The notes: a model not told the origin generated them from the sequence alone. Positions 22,019 through 31,855 are shown, counted from the first letter of the stretch. The stretch is DNA of 56,497 nt from an uncultured Clostridia bacterium (GCA_947649615.1 CANSSG010000018.1:1-56497); one strand, 5' to 3'. Program-made: numbers and translations.

Positions 22019-22951
22019 ATGACGACGAAATTTATTGACGCCACTGGCAAGACCGAGGACGAGGCGATTGGCAAGGCCCTGGCGCAGTTGGGCTTGGAGC
22101 GGGACGACGTGTCCGTGGAGATTCTGGAGCGGGCCAAGAAGGGCTTTTTGGGCATCGGCGCCAGCCCCGCCAAGGTCCGCGTGACCTACGAGGCCCCGGA
22201 CGAGCCGGCCAAGGCCGTCCAGCCTGCGGCGGCGGTGCGGCCCGTTCCGTCTCCGCCTGCTCCCCCACGGCCGGCGAAGCCCGCCCAGCCGGAGCAGCCG
22301 GTTGAGAAATCCGTTGAGAAGCCGGCCCCGGCCGTTGCCGCCGCGCCCCAGGAGGAGCGGAAGCCCGAGCGGAAAAAGCCTGTCCGTCCTAAGCCCGAGC
22401 GCCGCCCCCAGCCCCCCCGCCCAGAAATGGAGGGCGAGGCCGCCGTGGAGATCAAGCCCGTGGACCTGGGCGAGCCGTGCGATGACGAGAAGGCCCGGCA
22501 AATCGCCGCGTTCCTCACCGGCCTGCTGGAACATATGGAGAGCAAGGCGCAGGTAAAGGTCTACATGGACAGCGAGGGCCGCTACAAGGTCATTTTGGAG
22601 GGTGAGAAGCTGGGCGCGCTCATCGGGCGCCGGGGCGAGACGCTGGACGCGATCCAGCAGCTCACCAACTATTCCATCAACAAGGGCAGCGAGAAGCGGG
22701 TGCGGGTCCATGTGGACGCAGAGAACTACCGCCTCAAGCGGGAGCAAAGCCTGCACCATCTGGCCCATAAGGTTGCGGCGAAGGTGGTCAAATACAAGCG
22801 CAACGTGACCCTGGAACCGATGAACGCTTATGAGCGCCATGTCATCCACACCGCCCTGCAAGATGTGGAAGGGGTTACCACCTACTCCATGGGTACCGAT
22901 CCCAACCGCCGGGTGATCGTGGCCTACGACCGGAACGGCGGCCGCCAATAA
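22019..22951 (+). CDS. jag: RNA-binding protein Jag/KhpB
   Basis: 310 aa. Three parts are visible: an N-terminal Jag_N domain (about 1-60, with the KKGFLGIG motif), a Pro/Ala/Lys-rich linker (about 60-150), and a KH domain with GRRGETLDAIQQL near 205. An R3H domain follows (RDV-type helix replaced by MNAYERHVIHTAL, then DPNRRVIVAYDR). KhpB forms an RNA-binding complex with KhpA and affects division and envelope control in Gram-positives. It lies 9 bp after yidC and closes the cluster with a bidirectional terminator; mnmE, mnmG and rsmG do not follow. Confidence 0.93.
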   Translation: MTTKFIDATGKTEDEAIGKALAQLGLERDDVSVEILERAKKGFLGIGASPAKVRVTYEAPDEPAKAVQPAAAVRPVPSPPAPPRPAKPAQPEQPVEKSVEKPAPAVAAAPQEERKPERKKPVRPKPERRPQPPRPEMEGEAAVEIKPVDLGEPCDDEKARQIAAFLTGLLEHMESKAQVKVYMDSEGRYKVILEGEKLGALIGRRGETLDAIQQLTNYSINKGSEKRVRVHVDAENYRLKREQSLHHLAHKVAAKVVKYKRNVTLEPMNAYERHVIHTALQDVEGVTTYSMGTDPNRRVIVAYDRNGGRQ

Positions 22952-22970
22952 GAAAATAGAAAGCAAAAAA

Positions 22971-23002
22971 CAGGGCGCGGAGTTTTCGGCTTCCGCGCCC
23001 TG
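22971..23002. terminator. bidirectional terminator between jag and araR
   Basis: Stem CAGGGCGCGGA/TCCGCGCCCTG with a 10-nt loop, A-rich on the jag side and T-rich on the other, between the converging genes. Confidence 0.85.
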
Positions 23003-23005
23003 CTT

Positions 23006-24088
23006 TCATTTCTTTTTCCTGCTGCTCTCCCGCTCCACCAGGACCCAGGGGATTTGTACGCTCTGGCAGTATTCGCCGCCGAGCTGCTTGATGAGGATTT
23101 CCGCCGCCGTGCGGCCCGCGTTCTCGCTGCCGTGGGAAAGGGAGGTGAGGGGGACGGCGGCGATCTCGCTGTAGTAGCTGTTATCAAAGCTGACCACCGC
23201 CGCGTCGCCGGGGATGCGCAGGCCCCGCTTCTGCATCTGCCCCACCAGGAAGTTGGCCAGCTCGTCGTTGTAGCAGACGAAGGAATCCACTTCGCCCAGG
23301 GTCTCGTCCAGGAAAGCGCGGATGGGCGCGTCGTCCCCGGCCATCAGGCTGGCCTTGATCTCCGTGTTGTACCAGTAGACGTGCCGGTCCTGAAGGGGCA
23401 GGCCCTTTTCCCGCAGGCCGGTGGCGTAGCCGTCGTAGCGTCCGTGGCCCTGGATGTCGTCAGATTTGAAAATGCCGCCGATGCGGCGGTAGCCGTTGTC
23501 CGCCAAGTAATGGGCCAGCAGCCGCCCGCCGTCAAAATTGGCGTCCAGCACATAATGCACCCCGGAGAGGTTGGCATAGTAGCCGTGCATGAACACAATG
23601 GGAATATTCCGCTCCATAAGCTGGCGGTAGAGGTCCAGGTTGGGGTTGGGCAGGGCGCTCTTCGTAGCCTCCACCAGGATGCCGTCCACGGGCTGGGTAA
23701 GGAGGTTGGAGAGGATGCGGCGTTCGTTGGACACCTGGTTCTGGGTAGCGAACAGGGATGGGGTGCAGTTGTTCTGGGAGAGGACGTTCTCCACTTCCCG
23801 GAGGATGCCAGGGAAGAAGTAGTCTCCGATATATGTAAAAATGACGGCGATGCTGCGCCGCTGCCCGCCGCCGGAGGGGGAGCGCAGGATGTGGGAGCCG
23901 CTGCCCTGCCGGGTTTCGATCAGCCCCTCCCGGACCAGGACGGCCAAGGCCTGGCGCACGGTCTGCCGGCTGACCTGGTATTCCTCCGCAATGGTGAATT
24001 CCGGGGGCAAGCCGGTGGCGGTGGCGTACTTCCCCGCTTTGATATGCGCCCGAAGTTCGTCGGCAATCAGTTGGTATTTAGCAGCCAT
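23006..24088 (-). CDS. araR: AraR-type arabinose repressor (GntR HTH with LacI-like sensor domain)
   Basis: 360 aa. Residues 1-70 form a GntR winged helix (QLIADELRAHIKAGKYATATGLPPEFTIAEEYQVSRQTVRQALAVLVREGLIETRQGSG). Residues ~75-350 form a periplasmic-binding-like sensor of the LacI/GalR type (IAVIFTYIGDYFFPGILREVE, GILVEATKS, YLADNGYRRIGGIFKSDD). This combination is diagnostic of AraR, which represses arabinose genes until L-arabinose binds. It is divergent from a sugar importer, kinase and araA, its expected targets. Candidate operators with ACAAAT half-sites lie in the shared upstream region. Confidence 0.9.
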   Translation of the reverse strand: MAAKYQLIADELRAHIKAGKYATATGLPPEFTIAEEYQVSRQTVRQALAVLVREGLIETRQGSGSHILRSPSGGGQRRSIAVIFTYIGDYFFPGILREVENVLSQNNCTPSLFATQNQVSNERRILSNLLTQPVDGILVEATKSALPNPNLDLYRQLMERNIPIVFMHGYYANLSGVHYVLDANFDGGRLLAHYLADNGYRRIGGIFKSDDIQGHGRYDGYATGLREKGLPLQDRHVYWYNTEIKASLMAGDDAPIRAFLDETLGEVDSFVCYNDELANFLVGQMQKRGLRIPGDAAVVSFDNSYYSEIAAVPLTSLSHGSENAGRTAAEILIKQLGGEYCQSVQIPWVLVERESSRKKK

Positions 24089-24130
24089 AGCTTCCCCTCC
24101 CCAGAAATAATAGGTAAATTGGTTAGTTGC

Positions 24131-24159
24131 AGTATACTAGAAATGCAGACAAATTGCAA
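24131..24159 (-). promoter_or_regulatory. araR promoter
   Basis: Minus strand -35 TTGCAA, 17-bp spacer, -10 TATACT. An ATTTGTCTGCAT sequence lies inside the spacer, as expected if AraR represses itself. Confidence 0.5.
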
Positions 24160-24389
24160 GGGCTTCTTTGTGAGACGGGTTGGAATATAGGAAAAATCGG
24201 ACAATTATCCGGACAACCGGCGTAATTTCCTGCGTCTTTGTGCAAAACGACACCAGGAAAAACCGGGGGTGCGCATATATTCAGACAAATTTATTTGCAG
24301 ATAATATCGATAATTTGAACGTAAATAATGAAAAAACAAAACTATAAGGTTAAAAATAAGAACTTTTACATAGGCGGAATCCAGGTAGT

Positions 24390-24403
24390 ATACAAATTTG
24401 TAT
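24390..24403. promoter_or_regulatory. candidate AraR operator
   Basis: Perfect 14-bp palindrome ATACAAATTTGTAT, resembling AraR sites built from ACAAAT half-sites. It is 42 bp upstream of the -35 of the transporter promoter. A related sequence, CAGACAAATTTATTTGCAG, lies near 24282-24300. The rest of 24191-24444 is AT-rich and contains no gene. Confidence 0.5.
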
Positions 24404-24444
24404 TGTATATGCGTCCAAAAACTAAAAGAAGTGCGTGCAAATTA

Positions 24445-24473
24445 TTGACAAACTCAACGAAAGAGATTATACT
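24445..24473 (+). promoter_or_regulatory. sigma-A promoter of the sugar importer operon
   Basis: TTGACA, 17-bp spacer, TATACT, 51 bp upstream of the substrate-binding protein ATG. Confidence 0.75.
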
Positions 24474-24524
24474 CAATCCATCACCCGAAAGGGAATACAT
24501 CAAGAATGGATTGGAGCAAACACT

Positions 24525-25637
24525 ATGAAGAAGTTTCTTGCGTTAGCCCTGGCCCTGGTTATGGTCCTGGCCCTGGCCGCCTGCGGCGGCACTGGCGATA
24601 CCCCCGGCAGCGGGGACGCCCCCGCTGGCGATCAGGTCGGCGCCGGCAAAACCATCGGCATCGCCATGCCCACCCAGTCCTCCGAGCGCTGGATCAACGA
24701 CGGCGCCAATATGAAGGCCAAGCTGGAAGCCCTGGGCTACACCGTCCAGCTTCAGTACGCCGAGGACGATCCCCAGGCCCAGGTTTCTCAGATTGAGAAC
24801 ATGGTCTCCCAGCAGGTGGACTGCATCGTCATCGCGGCCGTGGACGAAGGCACCCTGACCGGCGTGGAAGCGCAGGCCAAGGAAGCCGGCATCCCCGTCA
24901 TCGCCTATGACCGCCTGCTCAAGAACACCGACGCGGTGCTGTACTACGCCTCCTTCGACAACGAGGGCGTAGGCACGGCTATCGGCCAGTACATCAAGGA
25001 CGCCAAGGACCTGGAAGGCGCCCGCAAGGAAGGCAAGAGCTACACCATCGAGTTCTTCATGGGTTCCCCCGATGACAACAACGCCGTGCTGCTGCACAAG
25101 GGCATCATGGGCGTATTGGAGGAGTACCTGAACGACGGCACCCTGGTGTGCAAGACCGGCCGTACCTCCTTCGATGAAACCTGCATCCTCCGCTGGAGCC
25201 AGGAGACCGCCCAGCAGTGGTGCGAGAACTACCTGTCCGGCTTCTATGCCGACGAGCCCCTGGACATCGCCTGCTCCGCCTTTGACGGCTTCTCCTACGG
25301 CATCCGCTCCGCTCTGGAGTCCGCCGGCTACACCAGCGAAAACTGGCCCCTCATCACCGGCCAGGACGCCGAGTTGATGGCAGTCAAGAACATCATCTCC
25401 GGCCACCAGACCATGTCCATCTACAAGGACACCCGCCTGCTGGCTGAGAAGTGCGTGGGCATGATCAACGCCGTCATCAGCGGCACCGAGCCTGAGATCA
25501 ACGACACCAGCACCTATGACAACGGCGTTTTCGTGGTTCCCTCCTACTTGTGTACCCCCGTGGCAGTGGATGTGAACAACTATGAAGAGATCATTGTCGA
25601 GGGCGGCTACTATACCGCCGACCAGTTGGCCGGCTGA
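24525..25637 (+). CDS. chvE: sugar ABC transporter substrate-binding lipoprotein (ChvE type)
   Basis: 370 aa from the ATG that begins a lipoprotein signal: MKKFLALALALVMVLALAAC, with Cys20 in the lipobox LAAC, followed by a Gly/Asp/Pro-rich linker. The mature part is a type I periplasmic-binding fold (KTIGIAMPTQSSERWINDGANMKAKLEALGYTV in the family; VDCIVIAAVDEGTLTGVEAQAKEAGIPVIAYDRLL). This is the ChvE/multiple-monosaccharide class, whose members bind arabinose, galactose, glucose or xylose. It is first in the importer operon; the context with AraR and araA suggests L-arabinose. A terminator-like hairpin after the gene probably raises its level relative to the downstream genes. Confidence 0.9.
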   Translation: MKKFLALALALVMVLALAACGGTGDTPGSGDAPAGDQVGAGKTIGIAMPTQSSERWINDGANMKAKLEALGYTVQLQYAEDDPQAQVSQIENMVSQQVDCIVIAAVDEGTLTGVEAQAKEAGIPVIAYDRLLKNTDAVLYYASFDNEGVGTAIGQYIKDAKDLEGARKEGKSYTIEFFMGSPDDNNAVLLHKGIMGVLEEYLNDGTLVCKTGRTSFDETCILRWSQETAQQWCENYLSGFYADEPLDIACSAFDGFSYGIRSALESAGYTSENWPLITGQDAELMAVKNIISGHQTMSIYKDTRLLAEKCVGMINAVISGTEPEINDTSTYDNGVFVVPSYLCTPVAVDVNNYEEIIVEGGYYTADQLAG

Positions 25638-25671
25638 TTTCCCCGAAGCGCAGCCAAAAGGATGTGAAAGC

Positions 25672-25707
25672 GCGGGCGGCGGCTTCTGCCGCCGCCCGCC
25701 GGTTTTT
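25672..25707 (+). terminator. attenuating hairpin between the binding protein and ATPase genes
   Basis: A perfect 12-bp GC stem (GCGGGCGGCGGC/GCCGCCGCCCGC) with a TTCT loop followed by CGGTTTTT. It would give partial termination and 3' protection of the binding-protein mRNA. Confidence 0.65.
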
Positions 25708-25763
25708 CCCGCCCGGGCCAGAGGGGCGGGGTGAGAAGAGTATGAGGAAAAGGAGTTGAAAAA

Positions 25764-27314
25764 ATGGCGCAAGAGTATATCCTGGAAATGAACCACATCG
25801 TTAAGGCGTTCTCCGGCGTACGCGCCCTGGACGACGTGGATTTCAAGGTCAGGCGCGGCGAGATCATGGCCATCTGCGGCGAAAACGGCGCCGGCAAGTC
25901 TACGCTGATGAACGTCCTCTCCGGGGTTTACCCCTACGGGAGTTATGAGGGCGATATCGTCTACTGCGGCGAGACCTGCCGGTTTCACAGCATCAAGGAC
26001 AGCGAGCAGAAGGGCATCGTCATCATCCATCAGGAGTTGGCCCTCAGCCCCTATCTGTCGGTGGCGGAAAACGTGTTCATCGGCAACGAGCGGCAGAAAA
26101 ACGGGGTGATCGACTGGACCCGCACCCGCCGGGAGGCCCAGGAGTTGCTGGCCCGTGTAGGCCTGGAAAACGAGAACGTCAACGTACCCGTCAACACCCT
26201 GGGCGTAGGCAAGCAGCAGATGATAGAGATTGCCAAGGCCCTGGGCAAGAAGGCGGACCTGCTGATTCTGGACGAACCCACGGCGGCCCTCAACGATACC
26301 GAGAGCGCCCAGCTTTTGGAGCTGATGCTCCAGCTCAAGGCCCAGGGCATGACCTGCATCATCATTTCCCACAAGCTCAACGAGATCAGCTATGTCGCCG
26401 ATTCCATCACCATCATCCGGGACGGCAAATCCATCGAGACCCTCCACAAGGGCGTGGACGAGTTCTCTGAGGACCGCATCATCAAGGGCATGGTGGGGCG
26501 CGAGCTGACCAACCGCTATCCCAAGCGGGAGGACTGCCCCATCGGCGAGGCCATCTTCGAGGTAAAAAACTGGAACGTCTACCACCCCGACGACGCCGAC
26601 CGGCAGGTGCTCAAGGACATCAACCTCACCGTCCGCGCCGGCGAAGTGGTGGGCCTGGCGGGCCTGATGGGCGCGGGGCGGACGGAGCTGGCCATGAGCC
26701 TGTTCGGACACGCCTATGGACAGAAGATTTCCGGCGAGGTGTACATAAAGGGCAAAAAGGTGGATATGCGCAGCGTACGCTCCGCCATTGACAACAATTT
26801 CGCATACGTCTCCGAAGACCGCAAGACCTACGGCCTGGTGCTCATTGACAGCATTACCTTCAACATGTCCCTGGCGGCGCTGCGGCGGTTCTTCTCCGAG
26901 CGCGGCGTGGTGGACGAGCGGAAGGAAGCGGTCAAGGCCGAGGAGTACCGCCGTCTCATCAACGTCAAGACCGCCACCATGGAGCAGCCGGTAGGCTCCC
27001 TCTCCGGCGGCAACCAGCAGAAGGTGGTGCTGGCGAAGTGGATGCTCACCCAGCCGGATGTGCTGATTCTGGACGAACCCACCCGGGGCATCGACGTAGG
27101 CGCGAAGTACGAGATTTACAGCGTCATCAACGACCTCGCCAGGGCCGGGAAGGCCATTATCATCATTTCTTCGGAAATGCCGGAGATCATCGGCACCTGC
27201 GACCGCACCTACGTCATCAATGAGGGCGAGATTGCCGGCGAGCTGTCCCGGGACGAGATGACCCAGGAGGCCATTATGGGTACGATCATGGCCCACAACA
27301 GGAAAGGAGAATAA
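25764..27314 (+). CDS. mmsA: multiple-sugar ABC transporter ATP-binding protein (MmsA/GguA type)
   Basis: 516 aa with two fused ATPase domains, as in all carbohydrate CUT2 importers. Domain 1 has Walker [10 protein letters not shown] (39-47), Walker [12 protein letters not shown] and the dimer-interface IISHKLNEI. Domain 2 has the degenerate P-loop GLMGAGRTE typical of CUT2, the signature [14 protein letters not shown] and [16 protein letters not shown]. The sequence matches the GguA/MmsA/XylG group. An AAAGGAG site precedes it. It lies between the ChvE-type binding protein and the permease, and powers uptake of the sugar used by the FGGY kinase and araA products. Confidence 0.93.
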   Translation: MAQEYILEMNHIVKAFSGVRALDDVDFKVRRGEIMAICGENGAGKSTLMNVLSGVYPYGSYEGDIVYCGETCRFHSIKDSEQKGIVIIHQELALSPYLSVAENVFIGNERQKNGVIDWTRTRREAQELLARVGLENENVNVPVNTLGVGKQQMIEIAKALGKKADLLILDEPTAALNDTESAQLLELMLQLKAQGMTCIIISHKLNEISYVADSITIIRDGKSIETLHKGVDEFSEDRIIKGMVGRELTNRYPKREDCPIGEAIFEVKNWNVYHPDDADRQVLKDINLTVRAGEVVGLAGLMGAGRTELAMSLFGHAYGQKISGEVYIKGKKVDMRSVRSAIDNNFAYVSEDRKTYGLVLIDSITFNMSLAALRRFFSERGVVDERKEAVKAEEYRRLINVKTATMEQPVGSLSGGNQQKVVLAKWMLTQPDVLILDEPTRGIDVGAKYEIYSVINDLARAGKAIIIISSEMPEIIGTCDRTYVINEGEIAGELSRDEMTQEAIMGTIMAHNRKGE

Positions 27315-27316
27315 TC

Positions 27317-28504
27317 ATGGGAACCAAAATGATGGAAAAAACGGCGGCGTCCGCCGGTAAAAAGGCAAATCTGAGCATGAAGCAGTACGGCATGATGCTG
27401 GCGCTGATTGCGGTTTACGTCATCTTCGCCTTCATTACGGAAGGCAAGAACCTCTCCGCCATGAATGTGAACAGCCTGATCATGCAGAATGGCTACGTGG
27501 TAATCCTGGCCGTCGGCATGCTGCTGTGCGTACTGACCGGCAACGTGGACCTGGGTGTCGGCTCCGTGGTGGCGTCCTGCGGCGCGGTAGCCGGTACGCT
27601 GATTGTGGATTTCGGCGTAAATACGCCCCTGGCGATGCTGGCGTCTTTGGTAGTAGGCGCGCTGTTCGGCGTATTTGTAGGCTTCTTTGTCTCTAAGCTG
27701 GACATTCCCCCCTTCATTGTCACCCTGGCCACCATGCTGATGGGCCGCGGCATCTGCTACGTTATTCTCCAATCCCAGACGAAAGGACCCCTGCCCGCTT
27801 CCTATACCTGGATCAGCACCGGCTTCCTGCCCACATGGAAGGTGGGCAACGTGGATATGATTACCATGATCGTCGCCATCGTGTGCGTGGTTCTGGTATT
27901 CGCCATGGACTTCAAGAGCATCGCGACCAACAAAAAGCACGGCCTGCCCACGATCCCCCTGTGGCAGTCCATCGCCAAGGACGCGGTCATCTCTGCGATC
28001 ATTCTGTTCTTCTTCTTCAAGCTGGCCTGCTATAACGGCATCCCCGTGCTGCTGCTCCTCATGCTGGCGGTGGTCTGCGTATACCACTTCATCACCACCA
28101 AGACTGTAGCCGGCCGCCAGATTTACGCCATGGGCGGCAACGCCAAGGCCGCCAGTCTCTCCGGCATCAACACCAAGAAGGTGTTCTTCTGGGTTTACGC
28201 CAACATGGGCCTGCTGTGCGGCCTTGCCGGCATCGTCCTCTCCGCCCGCAACGCTTCCGCCACCCCCAAGGCCGGCGACGGCTTTGAAATGGACGCCATC
28301 GCTTCCTGCTACATCGGCGGCGCGGCCACTTCCGGCGGCATCGGCACCGTCATCGGCGCGGTCGTTGGCGCGTTCATCATGGGCATCCTGAACAACGGCA
28401 TGTCCCTGGCGGGCTTTGACACCAACGTGCAGAAGATCGTCAAGGGCGCGGTGCTGCTGGGCGCGGTGACGGTAGACCTGGTGTCCAAGCGGAAGAAGGG
28501 CTGA
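27317..28504 (+). CDS. mmsB: multiple-sugar ABC transporter permease (MmsB/GguB type)
   Basis: 395 aa, CUT2-family permease with about ten hydrophobic segments. Typical family stretches are NGYVVILAVGMLLCVLTGNVDLGVGSVVASCGA near the N-terminus and AMGGNAKAASLSGINTKKVFFWVYANMGLLCGLAGIV, plus AIASCYIGGAATSGGIGTVIGAVVGAFIMGILNNGMSL near the C-terminus. An AAAGGAG site sits at the end of the ATPase gene; 2 bp separate the two. It forms the channel of the importer. Confidence 0.93.
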   Translation: MGTKMMEKTAASAGKKANLSMKQYGMMLALIAVYVIFAFITEGKNLSAMNVNSLIMQNGYVVILAVGMLLCVLTGNVDLGVGSVVASCGAVAGTLIVDFGVNTPLAMLASLVVGALFGVFVGFFVSKLDIPPFIVTLATMLMGRGICYVILQSQTKGPLPASYTWISTGFLPTWKVGNVDMITMIVAIVCVVLVFAMDFKSIATNKKHGLPTIPLWQSIAKDAVISAIILFFFFKLACYNGIPVLLLLMLAVVCVYHFITTKTVAGRQIYAMGGNAKAASLSGINTKKVFFWVYANMGLLCGLAGIVLSARNASATPKAGDGFEMDAIASCYIGGAATSGGIGTVIGAVVGAFIMGILNNGMSLAGFDTNVQKIVKGAVLLGAVTVDLVSKRKKG

Positions 28505-28505
28505 T

Positions 28506-28778
28506 ATGCCAAAGGGTGAAAACCCCTCCCAGGTGACTGTGCTTCTGCGGCTGCTGTGCGGCGGGTATTTGATCTATCTGGCATGCAGCCTGTTTGCCAG
28601 CGCGGCGGGAGGCCTGGTGTTCTACATCGCGGCGGGGGTGTTCGCCCTGGTAGGGGCGGCGCTGATTGTCTATACCCTGCGCGGTGTGCTGCGGTCCCGG
28701 TCCCGGGGGACGGAGGAGCCTGTGGAAGAGGCGTCTCCCCTCCCGGAGGACGCGGACGAGACGGACGGAAAGGAATAA
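28506..28778 (+). CDS. small two-helix membrane protein of unknown function
   Basis: 90 aa. Two hydrophobic segments (about residues 11-31 and 36-58, [18 protein letters not shown] and [24 protein letters not shown]) are followed by an acidic tail ([21 protein letters not shown]). It starts 1 bp after the permease stop and ends 5 bp before the kinase ATG, so it is a member of the operon. I recognise no family. A role with the importer is inferred from position only. Confidence 0.7.
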   Translation: MPKGENPSQVTVLLRLLCGGYLIYLACSLFASAAGGLVFYIAAGVFALVGAALIVYTLRGVLRSRSRGTEEPVEEASPLPEDADETDGKE

Positions 28779-28783
28779 AACCA

Positions 28784-30379
28784 ATGGACGCAACAATTCG
28801 CGAAACCATCGAAGCGGGCAGGGCCTATTTAGGCATCGAGCTTGGCTCCACCCGCATCAAGGCGGTGCTCATCGGGGAGGACTTTGCCCCCATCGCTTCC
28901 GGCGGGCATACCTGGGAGAACCGCTATGAAAACGGGATGTGGACATACGCCCTGGAGGACGTATGGAGCGGCCTGCGGGACGCTTACGCCGGCCTGGCCA
29001 AGGACGTGGCGGAAAAGTACGGCGTGAAGCTGGCTTCCGTGGCGGCCATGGGCGTGTCGGGCATGATGCACGGCTATCTGCCCTTTGACGGGGAAGGGAA
29101 GCTGCTGGCGCCCTTCCGGACATGGCGCAACACCACCACCGGGCAGGCGGCGGCGGAGCTGACGGAGAAATTCCAGTTCAACATCCCCCAGAGGTGGTCG
29201 GTTGCCCACCTCCATCAGGCGGTGTTGAACGGCGAGGCCCACGTCAAAGACATCCGCTTCCTCACCACCCTGGCGGGCTATGTCCACTGGCAGCTCACCG
29301 GCGAGAAGGTCACGGGCGTGGGCGAGGCCAGCGGCATGTTCCCCATTGACAGCGAAAGGCTGGACTACGACCAGGGCATGGCCGCCAAGTACGACGGCAT
29401 CGCGGCGGAAAAGGGCTTCCCCTGGAAGCTGCGGGAGATTCTGCCCAAGGTTCTCCCCGCCGGGGAGAAGGCCGGCGTTCTCACGCCGGAGGGCGCGAAG
29501 CTGCTGGACCCCACCGGGACGCTGCAAGCGGGCGTCCCCATGTGTCCGCCGGAGGGCGACGCAGGCACCGGCATGGCCGCCACCAACGCCGTGGCGGTGC
29601 GTACCGGCAACGTGTCGGCAGGCACCTCTGTGTTTGCCATGGTGGTGCTGGAAAAGCCCCTGAGCCGCGTCTACGAGGAGATTGACATGGTGACCACCCC
29701 CGCCGGGAAGCCGGTAGCCATGGTTCACTGCAACAACTGCACCAACGAGATCAACGCCTGGGTGGCCTTGTTCCAGGAGATGCTGGCTGCGCTGGGCCAT
29801 GAGAGCGGGCAGGGTCCTATTTTCGAGGCCCTGTTCCGCGCCGCCCTGGACGGCGAGAAGGACGGCGGCGGGAACGTGCTTTACAACTTCCTGTCCGGCG
29901 AGCCGGTGGCGGGTACGGTTGAAGGCCGTCCCCTGCTGGCGCGGACGCCGGAGGCGGAGCTGACCTTCGCCAACTTCGCCCGGGTGCAGCTTTACGCCGC
30001 CCTGGCGTCGCTGAAGCTGGGCCTGGACATTCTGGGCCGGGAGAACGTGGCGGTGGACCGCCTGCTGGGCCACGGCGGCTATTTCAAGACGCCGGAAGCG
30101 GGGCAGCGGATGCTGGCTGCGGCGGCGGGCGCGCCGGTGTCCGTCATGGAGACTGCCGGAGAAGGAGGACCCTGGGGCATGGCCCTGCTGGCCGCCTACA
30201 GCGCGGCCAAGGCCGGGAACCAAAGCCTGGAGGGCTTCCTGGACAGCCGCGTGTTCGCGGGGCAGAAGGTTTCCACCATCGCCCCCGACCCGGCGGACGC
30301 GGCGGGCTTCAACGCCTATATTAAGCGGTTCGCCGGGTCCATGCCCGTGGAGAAGGCCGCAGTGGAATATCTGAAATAG
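28784..30379 (+). CDS. FGGY-family carbohydrate kinase, probable ribulokinase
   Basis: 531 aa from the ATG following AAGGAATAAAACC. The FGGY fold is clear: [18 protein letters not shown] is the N-terminal phosphate loop, [17 protein letters not shown] is the substrate loop, and [14 protein letters not shown] and the [21 protein letters not shown] segment form the C-terminal ATPase half. Located between the importer and araA under AraR, it most likely phosphorylates L-ribulose. It resembles the xylulokinase-like group of AraB proteins rather than classical E. coli AraB, so the substrate is inferred from context. Confidence 0.8.
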   Translation: MDATIRETIEAGRAYLGIELGSTRIKAVLIGEDFAPIASGGHTWENRYENGMWTYALEDVWSGLRDAYAGLAKDVAEKYGVKLASVAAMGVSGMMHGYLPFDGEGKLLAPFRTWRNTTTGQAAAELTEKFQFNIPQRWSVAHLHQAVLNGEAHVKDIRFLTTLAGYVHWQLTGEKVTGVGEASGMFPIDSERLDYDQGMAAKYDGIAAEKGFPWKLREILPKVLPAGEKAGVLTPEGAKLLDPTGTLQAGVPMCPPEGDAGTGMAATNAVAVRTGNVSAGTSVFAMVVLEKPLSRVYEEIDMVTTPAGKPVAMVHCNNCTNEINAWVALFQEMLAALGHESGQGPIFEALFRAALDGEKDGGGNVLYNFLSGEPVAGTVEGRPLLARTPEAELTFANFARVQLYAALASLKLGLDILGRENVAVDRLLGHGGYFKTPEAGQRMLAAAAGAPVSVMETAGEGGPWGMALLAAYSAAKAGNQSLEGFLDSRVFAGQKVSTIAPDPADAAGFNAYIKRFAGSMPVEKAAVEYLK

Positions 30380-30391
30380 GAGGACGCTTCT

Positions 30392-31855
30392 TTGAAAAAG
30401 ATGGAATTTTGGTTCGTAGTGGGCAGTCAGTTCCTCTACGGTCCCGAGGTGCTGGACACCGTTGCCGCCCGCGCCGCCGAAATGGCGGAGACGCTGAGCA
30501 AGGTGCTGCCCTATCCCTTGGTTTACAAGGTTACCGCAAAGACCAATCAGGAAATCGCCAACGTGGTCAAGGAAGCCAATTACGACGGTTCCTGCGCGGG
30601 CATCATTACCTGGTGCCACACCTTCTCCCCCAGCAAAATGTGGATCAACGGCTTTGCGAACCTGCAAAAGCCCTACTGCCACTTTGCCACCCAGTACAAC
30701 CGGGAGATTCCCAACGAGGAAATCGACATGGACTTCATGAACCTGAACCAGGCCGCCCACGGCGACCGGGAGCATGGGTTCATCGCCGCCCGCCTGCGTA
30801 TGTCCCGTAAGGTCATCGCCGGCTACTGGCAGGACGGGGACGTGCAAAAGCGCATCGGCGACTGGATGAAGGCCGCCGTAGGCGTGGCCGTGTCCAAGGA
30901 GCTGAAGGTCATGCGCTTCGGGGACAACATGCGGGAGGTCGCCGTCACTGAGGGCGACAAGGTGGAGGTTCAGGCCAAGCTGGGCTGGCAGGTAAACACC
31001 TGGCCCGTAGGCGACCTGGTGGCCGTGATGGACGCCGTCACCGAAGAAGAGATCGATAAGCTGATGGAGACCTATAGGGCGTCCTACGACTTCGCCACCG
31101 GGGATATGGAAACCGTGCGCTACCAGGCCCGGGAAGAAATCGCTATGAAGAAGATGATGGACGCCGAGGGCTGCATGGCCTTCTCCAACACCTTCCAGGA
31201 CCTCCACGGCATGAAGCAGCTCCCCGGCCTGGCCAGCCAGCACCTCATGGCCCAGGGCTACGGTTACGGCGGCGAGGGCGATTGGAAGGTCTCCGCCATG
31301 ACCGCCATCATGAAGGCAATGGGCGAGGGCGGCAACGGCGCGTCCGCGTTTATGGAGGATTATACCTACCATCTGGTAAAGGGCCAGGAATACAGCCTGG
31401 GCGCCCACATGCTGGAGGTCTGCCCCAGCGTGGCGGCGGGCCGGCCTCGGATTGAGGTCCATCCCCTGGGCATCGGCGGCAGGGAGGACCCGGCCCGCCT
31501 GGTGTTCGAGGGCAAGGAAGGGGACGCCATCGTCGTGTCTCTGGTGGACATGGGCGGACGGCTGCGGCTGATTTGCCAGGACATCCACTGCGTCAAGCCC
31601 ATCCTGCCCATGCCCAATCTGCCCGTGGCCCGGGTCATGTGGCAGGCGGAACCCAGCCTTACCACCGGCGTGGAGTGCTGGATTACCGCCGGCGGGGCGC
31701 ACCACACGGTGCTCAGCTACGATGTGACGGCAGAGCAGATGAAGGACTGGGCCAACATGATGGACATTGAGTTCGTCCACATCACCAAGGATACCACCGT
31801 CGAGAGCCTGGAAAACGACTTGTTCCTGGCCGATTTGGCGTGGAAGCTGAAATAA
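30392..31855 (+). CDS. araA: L-arabinose isomerase
   Basis: 487 aa. It interconverts L-arabinose and L-ribulose, using Mn in the active site. The N-terminal motif FWFVVGSQFLYGPEVLDTV and the segments CAGIITWCHTFSPSKMWI, LQKPYCHFATQYNREIP and AHGDREHGFIAARLR are diagnostic, and the C-terminal region has VECWITAGGAHHTVLSYDV. A TTG start is chosen because GGAGGA lies 8 nt upstream; the first ATG is three codons later and too far from it. It is the last gene of the operon. No araD (ribulose-5-phosphate 4-epimerase) is adjacent. Confidence 0.95.
   Translation: MKKMEFWFVVGSQFLYGPEVLDTVAARAAEMAETLSKVLPYPLVYKVTAKTNQEIANVVKEANYDGSCAGIITWCHTFSPSKMWINGFANLQKPYCHFATQYNREIPNEEIDMDFMNLNQAAHGDREHGFIAARLRMSRKVIAGYWQDGDVQKRIGDWMKAAVGVAVSKELKVMRFGDNMREVAVTEGDKVEVQAKLGWQVNTWPVGDLVAVMDAVTEEEIDKLMETYRASYDFATGDMETVRYQAREEIAMKKMMDAEGCMAFSNTFQDLHGMKQLPGLASQHLMAQGYGYGGEGDWKVSAMTAIMKAMGEGGNGASAFMEDYTYHLVKGQEYSLGAHMLEVCPSVAAGRPRIEVHPLGIGGREDPARLVFEGKEGDAIVVSLVDMGGRLRLICQDIHCVKPILPMPNLPVARVMWQAEPSLTTGVECWITAGGAHHTVLSYDVTAEQMKDWANMMDIEFVHITKDTTVESLENDLFLADLAWKLK

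Noticed and set aside
20930-22966. 678-codon open frame on the minus strand
   Set aside because: Antisense to yidC and jag, which are certain.
24543-27296. 917-codon open frame on the minus strand
   Set aside because: Antisense to the binding protein and the ABC ATPase; no recognisable domain and a composition typical of shadow frames.
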